Source: Phreatobacter oligotrophus (GTDB lineage Bacteria > Pseudomonadota > Alphaproteobacteria > Rhizobiales > Phreatobacteraceae). From it: a DNA stretch of 64,000 nucleotides. The notes below the pieces were generated by a model. That model was not told the origin of the DNA. It ran no database searches and saw nothing but the letters and a program-made list of their open reading frames with translations. The translations under genes were made by a program, and so were the position numbers. Positions 17,753 through 27,795 of the stretch are shown piece after piece (the stretch's first letter is position 1; every line of letters starts with the position of its first letter). Location: assembly GCF_003046185.1 (NCBI RefSeq), contig NZ_PZZL01000009.1:147340-211339 (forward strand). The letters run 5' to 3'.

Positions 17753-18934
17753 TCAGCGTCCTCTTGAGATCTGGTTGACGGCGGAGGCCAGACGGTCGAT
17801 CTCAGCATCGGTGGTCAGGTAGCTGACCGATGCTCTGACGATGGCCGGCAGTTGCCGGGCCCGCATGTCGAACGGCGTATAGGCCTCGGCGATGGCTCCC
17901 ACGGTGATCGCGTCTGCAGCAAGCCGGTCACGGACGCTCGCCGGCGTATGGCCCTCCACGGTAAAGCTGACAATCGATGAGCGAACCGGTCCGGCGTCAT
18001 GCACGGTCACACCGGGAAGCCCGGCCAGCACCGCGCGCAGCGTGGAGGCTTGCCGGTCGATTCTCTCGCGAATTGCCGGAACGCCGAGCTTCAGGGTTGC
18101 GCGGATCGCCACACCCAGCGCCAGTTGCAACGCAAACGGATTTTCGCCGGTCTCGAACCGTCGGGCATCGTCCCGCAGGGTTGCGCCATCGGGCCCGTAG
18201 GGCGCCGACACGACATCGAGGTAGGGGGGCTCCAGTCGGCTGAGAAACGACTTCCGCACATAGAGCAACGCGGTTCCGCGCGGTCCGCGCAGAGCCTTGC
18301 GGCCGGCTCCTTTCAGAACGTCACAGCCAATTGCCTCGACATCAACCGGCAATTGGCCGATCGCCTGACCGGCATCGACGAAGAATGGAATCCCTGCTGC
18401 TCGGGTGATCGCGCCGACGGCCGCTGCATCGTTGACCACGCCGTTGGTGGCCGGACACCATGTCAGCGCCACCAGGCGAACCCGCTCGTCGAGCATAGCG
18501 CTCAGGGCCTCGACCGAGAATGCCCCCTGCTCATCATTGGGGACGATCTCCACGCTCGCCCCGGCGCGCTCCGCGGCACGGGCCAGGGTGCTGAGGTTGC
18601 CACCCCATTCGTGCATGCCGACCAGCACGCGGTCGCCCGCACCGAGGGGGGGCATCGCGGCAAAGGCGAGGCCCCAGCCCTGCGAACCGCTCCCCGTCAG
18701 CGCGATTTCCGATGCATCGGCGCCGAGCAGGGTCGCTGCGGCGACGCGCGTCTGCTGGATGTCCGCGGCCACGGCCACGCCGGCTTCGCTGGGGCCTTCA
18801 AACGCTTCGCGGTCGAGATGAGCCTTGATGACCGCGAGGGTCTCATGGCTCGGCAGAGTGCAACTGGCATTGTTGAAATGCGTGATCTGCGTGCAGCCGG
18901 GAGTGGCGGCCCGCAAGCTATCGACATCGATCAT
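17753..18934 (-). CDS. Class V aminotransferase (cysteine desulfurase-like fold)
   Basis: 393 residues with a PLP fold type I. Visible segments are TQITHFNNASCTLPSHETL near the N-terminus, FFVDAGQAIGQLPVDV with the PLP-binding Asp, and the Schiff-base lysine in LKGAGRKALRGPRG. Relatives include cysteine desulfurases, isopenicillin N epimerase-like proteins and class V transaminases; the active-site Cys loop of IscS is not evident, so I do not call a desulfurase. It lies 9 bp downstream of a RidA-family gene, which fits PLP chemistry producing reactive enamines. Confidence 0.85.
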   Translation of the reverse strand: MIDVDSLRAATPGCTQITHFNNASCTLPSHETLAVIKAHLDREAFEGPSEAGVAVAADIQQTRVAAATLLGADASEIALTGSGSQGWGLAFAAMPPLGAGDRVLVGMHEWGGNLSTLARAAERAGASVEIVPNDEQGAFSVEALSAMLDERVRLVALTWCPATNGVVNDAAAVGAITRAAGIPFFVDAGQAIGQLPVDVEAIGCDVLKGAGRKALRGPRGTALLYVRKSFLSRLEPPYLDVVSAPYGPDGATLRDDARRFETGENPFALQLALGVAIRATLKLGVPAIRERIDRQASTLRAVLAGLPGVTVHDAGPVRSSIVSFTVEGHTPASVRDRLAADAITVGAIAEAYTPFDMRARQLPAIVRASVSYLTTDAEIDRLASAVNQISRGR

Positions 18935-18943
18935 GGCGGATCC

Positions 18944-19288
18944 CTACGCTGCGGCGGTGACTTGAATCTCGACCAGCATGGCTGGATCGGCGAGTTTTGC
19001 CTCGACGCAGGCCCGTGCCGGACGGTGATCGCCGACCCAGCCGACCCACTCCTCGTTCATCGCATCGCGCAGCCTGATGTCCGACACCCAGATCATTGCC
19101 GAGACGACCCGGCTGCGTTCGAGACCTCCGAGCCCGAGCAGGCGGTCAATCTCGGCGAGCACCTCGCGTGTTTGCCCCTGAATATCGGCCTGGCGGTTCT
19201 TGGGTGTGATGCCTGAAAGGAACAGAAAGCCGTTCGAGCGCACGGCGGCAGAATACAGGGTGGCGGGTTCGAAGCGGGTGATGTCCAT
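18944..19288 (-). CDS. RidA/YjgF-family enamine/imine deaminase
   Basis: 114 residues, typical RidA size. It has the GFLFLSGITPKN strand, QTREVLAEIDRLLGLGGL, and ARACVEAKLADPAMLVEIQVTAA, in which the arginine is replaced by neighbouring residues compared with RidA itself. The family hydrolyses 2-aminoacrylate-type enamines released by PLP enzymes; paralogues take part in specific catabolic routes. It is encoded just before the class V aminotransferase and divergently from a LysR regulator 122 bp away, suggesting a regulated two-gene operon. Confidence 0.88.
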   Translation of the reverse strand: MDITRFEPATLYSAAVRSNGFLFLSGITPKNRQADIQGQTREVLAEIDRLLGLGGLERSRVVSAMIWVSDIRLRDAMNEEWVGWVGDHRPARACVEAKLADPAMLVEIQVTAAA

Positions 19289-19410
19289 GGGGCCTCCTCG
19301 GCCTAAGCAGCGGACCGGGATTGAACGCTTTTCCCGAACGCGGCACCTCATTCAAAGTTGACAATCGAGCGATCGATCCCACTCATGTCTGGATCGTCCC
19401 TGTCAGAGTC

Positions 19411-20301
19411 ATGCGCCAGCCCCCGCACCTGCCGAACCTCCCCAGCCTGCGCGCCTTCGAAGCGGTGGGGCGCCTCCAGAGTTTTCGGGCGGCGGGACAG
19501 GAACTGCTGATCACTCAGAGTGCGGTGAGCCATCACATCCGCAATCTGGAGACAGACCTCGGCGTCCGGCTCTTCGTGCGGGAAGCCCGTGGCATCCGCT
19601 TCACGTTGGAAGGCGAGCGCTACTTCCAGTCAGTCACCGAGGCTCTGACTCGGATTGCGCTGGCCACTGAACAGGTCCGAACCACCGTCGCGCGCGGCAA
19701 GCGGGTGCTCCGACTGAGCGTACTGCCCTCCTTCGGCCGCTTCTGGTTGGCGCCGCGCCTGCCAACATGGGCGCAGGACCATCCTGACATTGACCTCCGG
19801 ATCGACCCGAGCCTCGCCCTTTCCGATGTGAGCAAAGGTGAGTGTGACCTCGCAATCCGCTACGGAATTGGGCCATGGCCTGGATGCAATGGCCGCTTGC
19901 TCGTCCCTGAGCGCTTATCGCCGATCGTCAGTCAGGCATTCGCAAAGACACTGCCGCCCGCCCCGACTTTGGACGATCTCGCATCGGCGCCGCGCATTCT
20001 CAATTCAACGACAAGCGATTGGGAGCGTTGGCGTGAAACATCCGTAACGTCACCCTGGAGAGGCGGGGATAGTCACCTCACGGAATACGGCCTTGTCGTC
20101 GATACCGTTCTCGCCGGGCACGGACTTGCCATGGGGCGGCTGTGGTTGCTGTCCGACCTGTTGAGGACAGAAAGGCTCTTGACCCCGCTGGCCGATATCG
20201 CTGCCCCATCCAGCTTCGGGTATTGGTTGCTGAAGCCTCTCCGCTCCACCAACCCGGCTGGTGACGTGTTCGAGCGTTGGCTCGTCAGTCAGATTGACTG
20301 A
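19411..20301 (+). CDS. LysR-family regulator (GcvA-like)
   Basis: 296 residues. The N-terminal winged helix spans about residues 8-65 with AAGQELLITQSAVSHHIRNL. The effector domain begins with LRLSVLPSFGRFWLAPRLP and contains CDLAIRYGIGPWPG, as in GcvA/AmpR-type regulators. The first in-frame start lies far upstream; ATG 19411 matches the usual family N-terminus. It is divergent from the RidA-aminotransferase pair and is its likely activator. Codon use is slightly less GC-rich than that of its neighbours. Confidence 0.88.
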   Translation: MRQPPHLPNLPSLRAFEAVGRLQSFRAAGQELLITQSAVSHHIRNLETDLGVRLFVREARGIRFTLEGERYFQSVTEALTRIALATEQVRTTVARGKRVLRLSVLPSFGRFWLAPRLPTWAQDHPDIDLRIDPSLALSDVSKGECDLAIRYGIGPWPGCNGRLLVPERLSPIVSQAFAKTLPPAPTLDDLASAPRILNSTTSDWERWRETSVTSPWRGGDSHLTEYGLVVDTVLAGHGLAMGRLWLLSDLLRTERLLTPLADIAAPSSFGYWLLKPLRSTNPAGDVFERWLVSQID

Positions 20302-20429
20302 ATCTGCAATCTTGATCGGAGGGTGCGGAGATCGCCAAGGGCCAAGGCCTCGGGCCCGCCAACCGCAACGAAACGACGGAAACGGCGTTCACGCCTCTGC
20401 CGGTAACTGCCGAGCTCTGCTCCCCCGCC

Positions 20430-20642
20430 TCACGCCTTCTTCAGGAACTCCGTCCTGAGCACCAGGCCCTTCACCTTGTCGACGCTGCACTCGACCTCGT
20501 CCGGGTCGTCGGTGAGGCGGATCGCCTTCACCCGCGTGCCGCGCTTCAGCGTGACGGAAGTGCCCCGCACCTTGAGGTCCTTGATCAGCGTGACGCTGTC
20601 GCCGTCCTTGAGGACGGCCCCGTTCGAATCCGTGACGTCCAT
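20430..20642 (-). CDS. PhnA/YjdN-domain protein, short form
   Basis: 70 residues corresponding only to the C-terminal PhnA domain: VTDSNGAVLKDGDSVTLIKDLKV, then LKRGTRVKAIRLTDDPDEVEC and a terminal EFLKK. The N-terminal zinc ribbon found in longer PhnA proteins is absent, as in many alphaproteobacterial members. The function is unknown; the historical link to phosphonate use is not supported here. It starts 3 bp after the lysine-aminomutase-like stop, so the two are an operon. Confidence 0.85.
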   Translation of the reverse strand: MDVTDSNGAVLKDGDSVTLIKDLKVRGTSVTLKRGTRVKAIRLTDDPDEVECSVDKVKGLVLRTEFLKKA

Positions 20643-20645
20643 GGC

Positions 20646-21719
20646 TCAGCCTTCGGTGTCGTGCGGGGGATAGGGGTGGCGGCGGCCGCGCCAGTCCGCG
20701 ACGTCGCCGTCGCCGAGATAGGCGGGTCCGACGGGGACCTTGCCCTCGCCGCCGGGAATGTCCAGCACATAGGTCGGCTGAGCGAGGCCCGAGAGCCGGC
20801 CGCGCAACTGCGCCACCAGCGCCTGCCCCTCGGCCACCGACAGGCGGAAATGGGCGGTGCCCGGCGCCATGTCGGGATGATGCAGGTAGTAGGGCTTCAC
20901 GCGGTTGGCGACGAAGGCGCGCATCAGGTCGGCCAGCGTCCCGGCATCGTCGTTGACGCCCCGCAGCAGCACCGACTGGCTGACGAGCGCGATGCCGGCA
21001 TCGGCGAGGAGGCCAAGCGCCCGCTGGGCATCCGCCGTGAACTCGCGGGCATGGTTGGCGTGGACGGCGACATAGACGGCCTTGCCCGGCGCGCGGAGGG
21101 CGCGGGCATAATCCGGCGTGATGCGCTCGGGCGCCACGACCGGCACGCGGGTGTGCCAGCGGATCACCTTCACATGCGGGATGGCGGCAATGGCCCGCGT
21201 GACCTCGCGGACGCGCCTCGCCGAGAGCACCATCGGGTCGCCGCCGGTGAGGATCACCTCGAAGATGGCCGGCCGGGCCGCGACATAGGCGAGGGCGGCG
21301 GACAATTCGGCTGCGTCCAATGCGCCCAGGCCCTCCGGTCCCACCATCTCGCGGCGGAAGCAGAAACGGCAATAGACCGGGCAGGCATGGACGATCTTCA
21401 GGAGCACCCGGTCGGGATAGCGATGGACGATGCCCTTCACCGGCGAATGGGCTTCGTCGCCGATCGGGTCGGCGCGCTCCTCCGGCCGGATGTCGAGCTC
21501 ACGCTCGTCGGGCAGGAACTGCCGCGCGATGGGGTCATCCGCGCCACGACCCGCCATCAGATCGGCCATGGCCGGGCTGACGGCGATCGCATAGCGGGCC
21601 CCGACTTTGGTCGCAGCCGCCACCGCCTCCGGCGCGACGAGGCCCGCCGCGGCGAGGTCGGCGCCGCTGCGCAGGGTCGGCGCCCTGTGGCGCGTCAGGG
21701 GAGGAGTCCCGGCACTCAT
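20646..21719 (-). CDS. Lysine 2,3-aminomutase-like radical SAM protein (KamA/EpmB type)
   Basis: 357 residues. The radical SAM cluster motif CPVYCRFC (Cys113, 117, 120) lies after KIVHA, followed by EVILTGGDPMVLS and the PLP-region segments typical of lysine 2,3-aminomutases. RVKPYYLHHPDMAPGTAHFR is strongly conserved in the family. In many proteobacteria the short KamA-like protein EpmB beta-lysylates elongation factor P together with EpmA; neither epmA nor efp is in this window. The start is uncertain by 12 bp (ATG 21719 or 21731). Confidence 0.88.
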   Translation of the reverse strand: MSAGTPPLTRHRAPTLRSGADLAAAGLVAPEAVAAATKVGARYAIAVSPAMADLMAGRGADDPIARQFLPDERELDIRPEERADPIGDEAHSPVKGIVHRYPDRVLLKIVHACPVYCRFCFRREMVGPEGLGALDAAELSAALAYVAARPAIFEVILTGGDPMVLSARRVREVTRAIAAIPHVKVIRWHTRVPVVAPERITPDYARALRAPGKAVYVAVHANHAREFTADAQRALGLLADAGIALVSQSVLLRGVNDDAGTLADLMRAFVANRVKPYYLHHPDMAPGTAHFRLSVAEGQALVAQLRGRLSGLAQPTYVLDIPGGEGKVPVGPAYLGDGDVADWRGRRHPYPPHDTEG

Positions 21720-21991
21720 GGCCCGCCTCATGGGCGGTCCCGGGGTGAATGGCAAGGGCCGGGGGGTGGAATCCACCCCCTGCCACGCCCGATGTGAACC
21801 CCCTTCGCCGTTCACCGCGTTCCCGAAAATCCCGGCGTTTCCGGCCTTGTCTGCCGTGCGGTGGGCTTGCCGGCAAACCGCCTTTGGATTAGGGGGATCG
21901 CCTCCGCCGCGGCCCTGTCCCCGGCGCCGACATCATGGCAGTGCACAGGCGCTCGCCGCGCCCTGACGATGACCCGTAGGGGAGGACTTCC

Positions 21992-23605
<1,614 letters not shown>

Positions 23606-23633
23606 GCCCTTCGCTCAAGACTCCTATTGGAAA

Positions 23634-23659
23634 AGCCCGGCCTCGCGCCGGGCTTTTTC
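23634..23659 (+). terminator. Rho-independent terminator of pckA
   Basis: AGCCCGGC (23634-23641) pairs with GCCGGGCT (23647-23654) around a 5-nt loop and is followed by five T (23654-23658). An upstream A-run makes it potentially bidirectional. Confidence 0.88.
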
Positions 23660-23693
23660 GTTGGAGGTGCCCGAAGGCAAGGGCGCCCCCTTT

Positions 23694-23816
23694 ACCTCTC
23701 CCCCGGCGGGGAGAGGTCGGCCGCAGGCCGGGAGAGGGGGCCAGGCTTGTCCGGAGAGGTCTCTCCCCCTCTCCCGCCTCGCTGCGCTCGTCGACCTCTC
23801 CCCGCCGGGGAGAGGT
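23694..23816. repeat. REP-like palindromic intergenic element (ACCTCTCCCC family)
   Basis: The 123-bp segment begins ACCTCTCCCC and ends with the inverted form GGGGAGAGGT. Each end is itself a small hairpin (CTCTCCCCGCCGGGGAGAG at the right), with a third GGAGAGG/CCTCTCC pair in the middle. This compound dyad is the kind of short mobile-looking repeat common between genes in Rhizobiales genomes. It separates the convergent ends of pckA and the TPR gene. Confidence 0.75.
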
Positions 23817-23832
23817 GAGCCGCACCGCTTCC

Positions 23833-24678
23833 TCAGCCGCGCGGAGCCGGCGGGGCAGCTGGCGTCGTGGGCGGCGTCTGTCCCGTTCGCTGGCCCTGTC
23901 CCCGCCGGTCAGCCTGGCGGATCTGCGCCCAGGAATTCGGCTGCGCCACCATGGCGCGGAGATAGGCCATGTTTTCCTCCGCCTCGGCGGGGGGAAGGTC
24001 CTTGCGGGCGATCTCCTCGGCCTCGGCGAAACGGCCCTGAAGGCCCACCACCAGGGCGAGGTTCTGCCGCGCCCGCTTGTCGGCCTGCGGGTGCGAGGCG
24101 GCTTGCCGCAGGGTCTGCTCGGCCTGCGGCAACTGGCGCGAGAGCGCGTAGGACAGGCCGAGATTGGTGAGGATGGCAGGTTCGCCCGGGGCGATCTTCA
24201 GCGCGTCGTTGTAGAGCGCCTGGGCCTCCTGCGGCCGCCCCATCTGGTCGTAGATGGTGCCCTGGACGTTGTAGATGCGCCAGTCCGGCTGGTCCGGGCG
24301 ATGGGCGCGCTGCAGCACCTGCAGGGCCTGGTCGTAGCGGCCGGCATCGGCAAGCGCCCGGCCGAATTCGCCGAGCAGCGCCATGTTGCGGCCGTCGCGG
24401 ATGGCGACGCGCTCCAGCACGGCCACCGCCTGCACGGCCTGGCCGGTGGCGCGCAGCGCCCGGCTGTAGCGCATGGCATTGGCGGTGTCGCCGGGGTTCG
24501 TGCGGTAGCGCTCGGCGAGGCTTTCGAGCTGGGCGCGGGCGGCCTGTTCGGTCATCGGCGCCGAGCCGACGGAGCCGGTGATGTCGCCGCCGCGGCCGGC
24601 GGTGAGCGAGCAGCCGCCGCAGAGCAGCGCGGCCGAGGCGAGGAGGGCGGCGAGGCGAAGACGAGGGGCGGCGGACAT
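23833..24678 (-). CDS. TPR lipoprotein (TadD-like)
   Basis: 281 residues. An N-terminal lipoprotein signal ends at LLCGGCS, with lipidated Cys near residue 22. Several tetratricopeptide repeats follow (about residues 60-230), for example AMRYSRALRATGQAVQAVAVLERVA, and the tail is Pro/Thr/Gln-rich. TadD-like TPR lipoproteins help assemble Tad/Flp pili, but no tad cluster is visible, so this is only similarity of architecture. ATG 24678 has GGAG 6 nt upstream; a GTG 12 bp further up is an alternative. A 14-bp palindrome lies about 43 bp upstream. Confidence 0.82.
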   Translation of the reverse strand: MSAAPRLRLAALLASAALLCGGCSLTAGRGGDITGSVGSAPMTEQAARAQLESLAERYRTNPGDTANAMRYSRALRATGQAVQAVAVLERVAIRDGRNMALLGEFGRALADAGRYDQALQVLQRAHRPDQPDWRIYNVQGTIYDQMGRPQEAQALYNDALKIAPGEPAILTNLGLSYALSRQLPQAEQTLRQAASHPQADKRARQNLALVVGLQGRFAEAEEIARKDLPPAEAEENMAYLRAMVAQPNSWAQIRQADRRGQGQRTGQTPPTTPAAPPAPRG

Positions 24679-24720
24679 GACGAACTCCACGGGAAGTCCC
24701 GAAGTCGTCCGGTCATAATC

Positions 24721-24734
24721 CGTTAACGTTAACG
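24721..24734. promoter_or_regulatory. 14-bp palindrome upstream of TPR lipoprotein gene
   Basis: CGTTAACGTTAACG is perfectly symmetric and contains two TTAAC half-sites, reminiscent of CtrA-type TTAA(C) boxes. It lies 43-56 bp upstream of the leftward TPR gene start, in the promoter interval. The regulator is unknown. Confidence 0.4.
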
Positions 24735-24750
24735 AGCCGCTAAGATGGCC

Positions 24751-26106
24751 TCAGCGGCGCCGGCCCTGGGCCGCCGGAGCGATCCAGCGCAGCGCCTGCT
24801 CGGCCGCCCGTTCGCCCGAGGCGAAGGCACCGCCGACCGTGCCCCACAGCCCCTCGTCGGTCGCCTCGCCAGCGATCAGCAGCCGCTGGCCCACGGGCTC
24901 CGCGAGGCGCAGCCGCTGCGGCGTGGCGCCAGGTCCTGCGACCGACCAGGCGCCGCGGATGAAGGGATCGGTGGACCAGGAGGTGACGTGGATCTCGCCG
25001 AGCGCCCGGCGCGCCTGCGGCCCGAATTCGTTGCCGACGAACTCCGCCGCGAAGGCCTTCATGGCTGTCTCGCCGGCTGCCGCCAGGTCACGGGCGAAGC
25101 GCCCGCCGATGTCGAGATACCACCAGTCGGAGCCGCCGATCCGCGCCAGCGGCTTGGCCGTCGCGGTTGTGTCGGCCTTCACCACCAGAGGCTCGTCCGG
25201 CTTGGCGTCCAGCGGATTGCCGGCCAGCCGCACGATCAGATGCTCGTAGGTGCCGCAGGTCAGGGCCGCCACCGCATCCGCCTGGCGCTTCGGCAGGGCC
25301 GGGGTGAAGCGGATCGTCCCCGACGCCAGCACCGCAGTCGAGACCGTGACGATGACGGCACGCGCGCGCAGCGCCCCGGCGGGCGTCTCCACCGTGACTC
25401 CGCGGCCGGACCAGTCGACCTTCGTCACCGGCGTCGACAGGCGAATGGGCAGTCCCTCCGCCAGCTTGGCGAGGATCGCCCCATAGCCCTGGCGGCAGAA
25501 CAGATCGCGCGTCTCGATGGCGTTGTAGAAGTCGACGCAGGAGATCTCCGATGTCTCCTTGCCGGAATCCCAGGCGCCCTTGAGGAAATCGATCGTCGCC
25601 GCCCAGTCCCTGAGATTGGTCGGCATGGCGGCCGAAAGCGGAATCTCCCGCCCGGCCTCGCCTGCCTCGATGATCGCCCGCTGCGCCCGGACCAGGGCAG
25701 CGGCGAACGTCTCCCACTCGCCCTCGCGCGGGGACCGGCCCTTGATCATCAGGCGGGGACGGTCGGGATCGTCGTAGAGCGTGAACCCTGCGGCCCGCGC
25801 CAGCGGCACGACGGGATTGTCGGCTGGAGCGTGGATCCAGTGCGCGCCGAGGTCCATCGGCATGCCGAAATTGACCGTGTCGACGATGCAGCGACCGCCC
25901 GCCTGCGCCTTGGCTTCCAGCACGATCACCGATCGGCCGGCGGCGGTGAGGCGGCGGGCCGCGGCGATGCCGGCGGCGCCCGCACCGATGACGATCACGT
26001 CGACCTCGCTCGCCGGCTGGCGCGCGGTCTGGGCCAGCGCGGGGGCCGCAGGAAGGGTGGCTGAGGCGGCGAGCAGGCGGCGCCGGGTCATCAACGGTCC
26101 GTTCAT
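24751..26106 (-). CDS. Flavin-containing amine oxidase, Tat-exported
   Basis: 451 residues. A twin-arginine signal (MTRRRLLAASATLPAAPALA) precedes an FAD Rossmann motif VIGAGAAGIAAARRL and the monoamine-oxidase-like GGRCIVDTVNFGMPMDLGAHWIH. The C-terminal FAD-binding segment is LLIAGEATDEGLWGTVGGAFASGERAA. It is expected to oxidise an amine in the periplasm, releasing H2O2. ATG 26106 places the RR motif close to the N-terminus; upstream in-frame codons are unlikely. Confidence 0.88.
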   Translation of the reverse strand: MNGPLMTRRRLLAASATLPAAPALAQTARQPASEVDVIVIGAGAAGIAAARRLTAAGRSVIVLEAKAQAGGRCIVDTVNFGMPMDLGAHWIHAPADNPVVPLARAAGFTLYDDPDRPRLMIKGRSPREGEWETFAAALVRAQRAIIEAGEAGREIPLSAAMPTNLRDWAATIDFLKGAWDSGKETSEISCVDFYNAIETRDLFCRQGYGAILAKLAEGLPIRLSTPVTKVDWSGRGVTVETPAGALRARAVIVTVSTAVLASGTIRFTPALPKRQADAVAALTCGTYEHLIVRLAGNPLDAKPDEPLVVKADTTATAKPLARIGGSDWWYLDIGGRFARDLAAAGETAMKAFAAEFVGNEFGPQARRALGEIHVTSWSTDPFIRGAWSVAGPGATPQRLRLAEPVGQRLLIAGEATDEGLWGTVGGAFASGERAAEQALRWIAPAAQGRRR

Positions 26107-26257
26107 CGTGCTTGGCGAATCCCGATCATTGGCACGGGCTATAGCACGCATTCGGCGGCTTCATGGCGGCGCGGATGCCGCGACGTGAACGCCTTGTCAA
26201 CACGCGGCGACCCACACTTGCACCTCAAGACACGAACGTCCCTGGGGAGGGACCACC

Positions 26258-27073
26258 ATGGGAGACCGCATTCTCGATGCTTTAGGCCGGCGGCTCGCCG
26301 GCATTCTCGGAAAGCGCTCGCCCGGCTACGAGCCGACGACGCCGAGCGACCCCAACGCGCTCGCCTCGACGCTCAGGCCCGGCGACATCCTGCTGGTGGA
26401 GGGCGACACGCGCATCTCCGCCGTCATCAAGTACCTGACCCAGTCCACCTGGTCGCATGCCGCCATGTATGTGGGGCCGATCGCCGGCCGCACGGAGCCC
26501 AATGGCGAGCCGCATGTGCTGGTGGAGGCCTATCTCGGTGAGGGCGTGATTTCGGCGCCGCTGTCGAAGTATCGCGATTTCCACACCCGCATCTGCCGGC
26601 CGGTCGGCCTGACCGAAGAGGACCAGTGCCGGGCCTGCGGCTTCATGATCGAGCGCATTGGCCTCGACTACGACCTGAAGAACATCCTCGACATGCTGCG
26701 TTTCCTCATCCCCATGCCTGTGCCGGTGCGCTGGCGTCGGCGGATGATCGCCTTCGGCTCGGGCGACCCGACGCGTGCCATCTGCTCGACGCTGATCGCC
26801 CAGGCCTTCGAACAGGTGCGCTATCCGATCCTGCCGAAGGTCGAGCGTTGCGCCCGTGACGGCGAACAGCGGGTGCGCGGCAAGGCGGCGCGGCGGGAGA
26901 TCCTGCACATCCGCCACCACTCCCTCTACGCGCCGCGGGATTTCGACATTTCCCCCTACTTCGCCATCGTCAAGCCGACCATCCAGCGCGGCTTCAACTA
27001 CAAGAAGCTGCAGTGGGGAGACCGCCAGCAGGCCTCCCCGCCCACCGCACCGTCGCTGGAGAGCGTGGCCTGA
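26258..27073 (+). CDS. YiiX/YebB-like permuted NlpC/P60 (papain-fold) hydrolase
   Basis: 271 residues. LRPGDILLVEGDTRISAVIKYLT is followed by STWSHAAMYVG with His67, Glu90 in VLVEAY, and Cys176 in RAICSTLIAQAF. This His-Glu-Cys order matches circularly permuted papain-like enzymes of the YaeF/YiiX group, which act on lipids or peptidoglycan-like amides. There is no signal peptide. It has AGGGA just upstream of ATG. Its own short promoter interval separates it from the divergent amine oxidase gene. Confidence 0.8.
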   Translation: MGDRILDALGRRLAGILGKRSPGYEPTTPSDPNALASTLRPGDILLVEGDTRISAVIKYLTQSTWSHAAMYVGPIAGRTEPNGEPHVLVEAYLGEGVISAPLSKYRDFHTRICRPVGLTEEDQCRACGFMIERIGLDYDLKNILDMLRFLIPMPVPVRWRRRMIAFGSGDPTRAICSTLIAQAFEQVRYPILPKVERCARDGEQRVRGKAARREILHIRHHSLYAPRDFDISPYFAIVKPTIQRGFNYKKLQWGDRQQASPPTAPSLESVA

Positions 27074-27082
27074 GGCTTGGCC

Positions 27083-27745
27083 TCACAGCAGGCCATGCTT
27101 GGCGAAGGCCTCCGCCAGCGACATGCCGGCCTCGAGATCGGCGCGCATGCGCCGCTCGCCGGTGATCTTGCCCATGGCGGTGGAGAGCACGGCCAGGGCT
27201 GCCGCGCGCGGCACCACCACGACGCCGTCGACATCGCCGACGATGATGTCGCCGGGGGCGATGGCGACCTCGCCGATGCGGATCGGCGTATCCTTCTCCA
27301 CCATCATGCCGCGATATTGCGTGTCGGCGGGTGACAGGGCGCCGGTGAAGACCGGAAAGCCCATGGCGCGGATGGCGACGACGTCGCGTGCGGCGCCATC
27401 GGTGAGGAAGCCGGCGGCTTCGAGATAGCGGGCGCGGGTCGAGAGCAGTTCGCCCCAGGGGCCGATGGCGGTGTTGGCGCCGGTCGCCATGACGCAGACC
27501 TCGCCGGGCTTCAGGTCGTCGACGAGGGCGATCTCAAGGTCGTAGATGTTCGCGATGCGCTCGTGGATGACCTTGTAGCTGCCCGTTCGCGCCGGGCCGA
27601 ACAGCACGGTCCCGTCATCGACAGGGCGGATAGAGGCGGGAAGGATCTGGCGGTGGTAGCCGTGCTCGTCCAGTGCGTCGCAAACCGGCGCCGAGGCGAT
27701 GAGCGGTCGCGCCGCGGCGATGATGTCGTCGAAGCTGTCGGTCAT
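27083..27745 (-). CDS. RraA-family aldolase-like protein (second copy)
   Basis: 220 residues. The FLTDGAARDVVAIRAMGFPVF segment holds the Arg-Asp pair, and PGDIIVGDVDGVVVVP is the family signature. Length matches the canonical RraA/HMG aldolase core, shorter than the paralogue at 8.8 kb. Catabolic members split 4-hydroxy-4-methyl-2-oxoglutarate or oxaloacetate. It stands 50 bp downstream of the enoyl-CoA hydratase gene on the same strand and may belong to that operon. Confidence 0.87.
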   Translation of the reverse strand: MTDSFDDIIAAARPLIASAPVCDALDEHGYHRQILPASIRPVDDGTVLFGPARTGSYKVIHERIANIYDLEIALVDDLKPGEVCVMATGANTAIGPWGELLSTRARYLEAAGFLTDGAARDVVAIRAMGFPVFTGALSPADTQYRGMMVEKDTPIRIGEVAIAPGDIIVGDVDGVVVVPRAAALAVLSTAMGKITGERRMRADLEAGMSLAEAFAKHGLL

Positions 27746-27795
27746 GGGCGTCCTCCTGATGTTTTGCCGTCAGGATAGGCGCCCGCGTGGCCCTG

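Noticed and set aside
20610..20640. GTTCGAATCC resembling a tRNA T-arm
   Set aside because: It lies inside the PhnA-like gene and no acceptor, D or anticodon stems can be built around it.
23694..23816. Possible CRISPR-like repeats
   Set aside because: The copies are inverted and unevenly spaced with no spacers; the structure is a REP-like palindrome.
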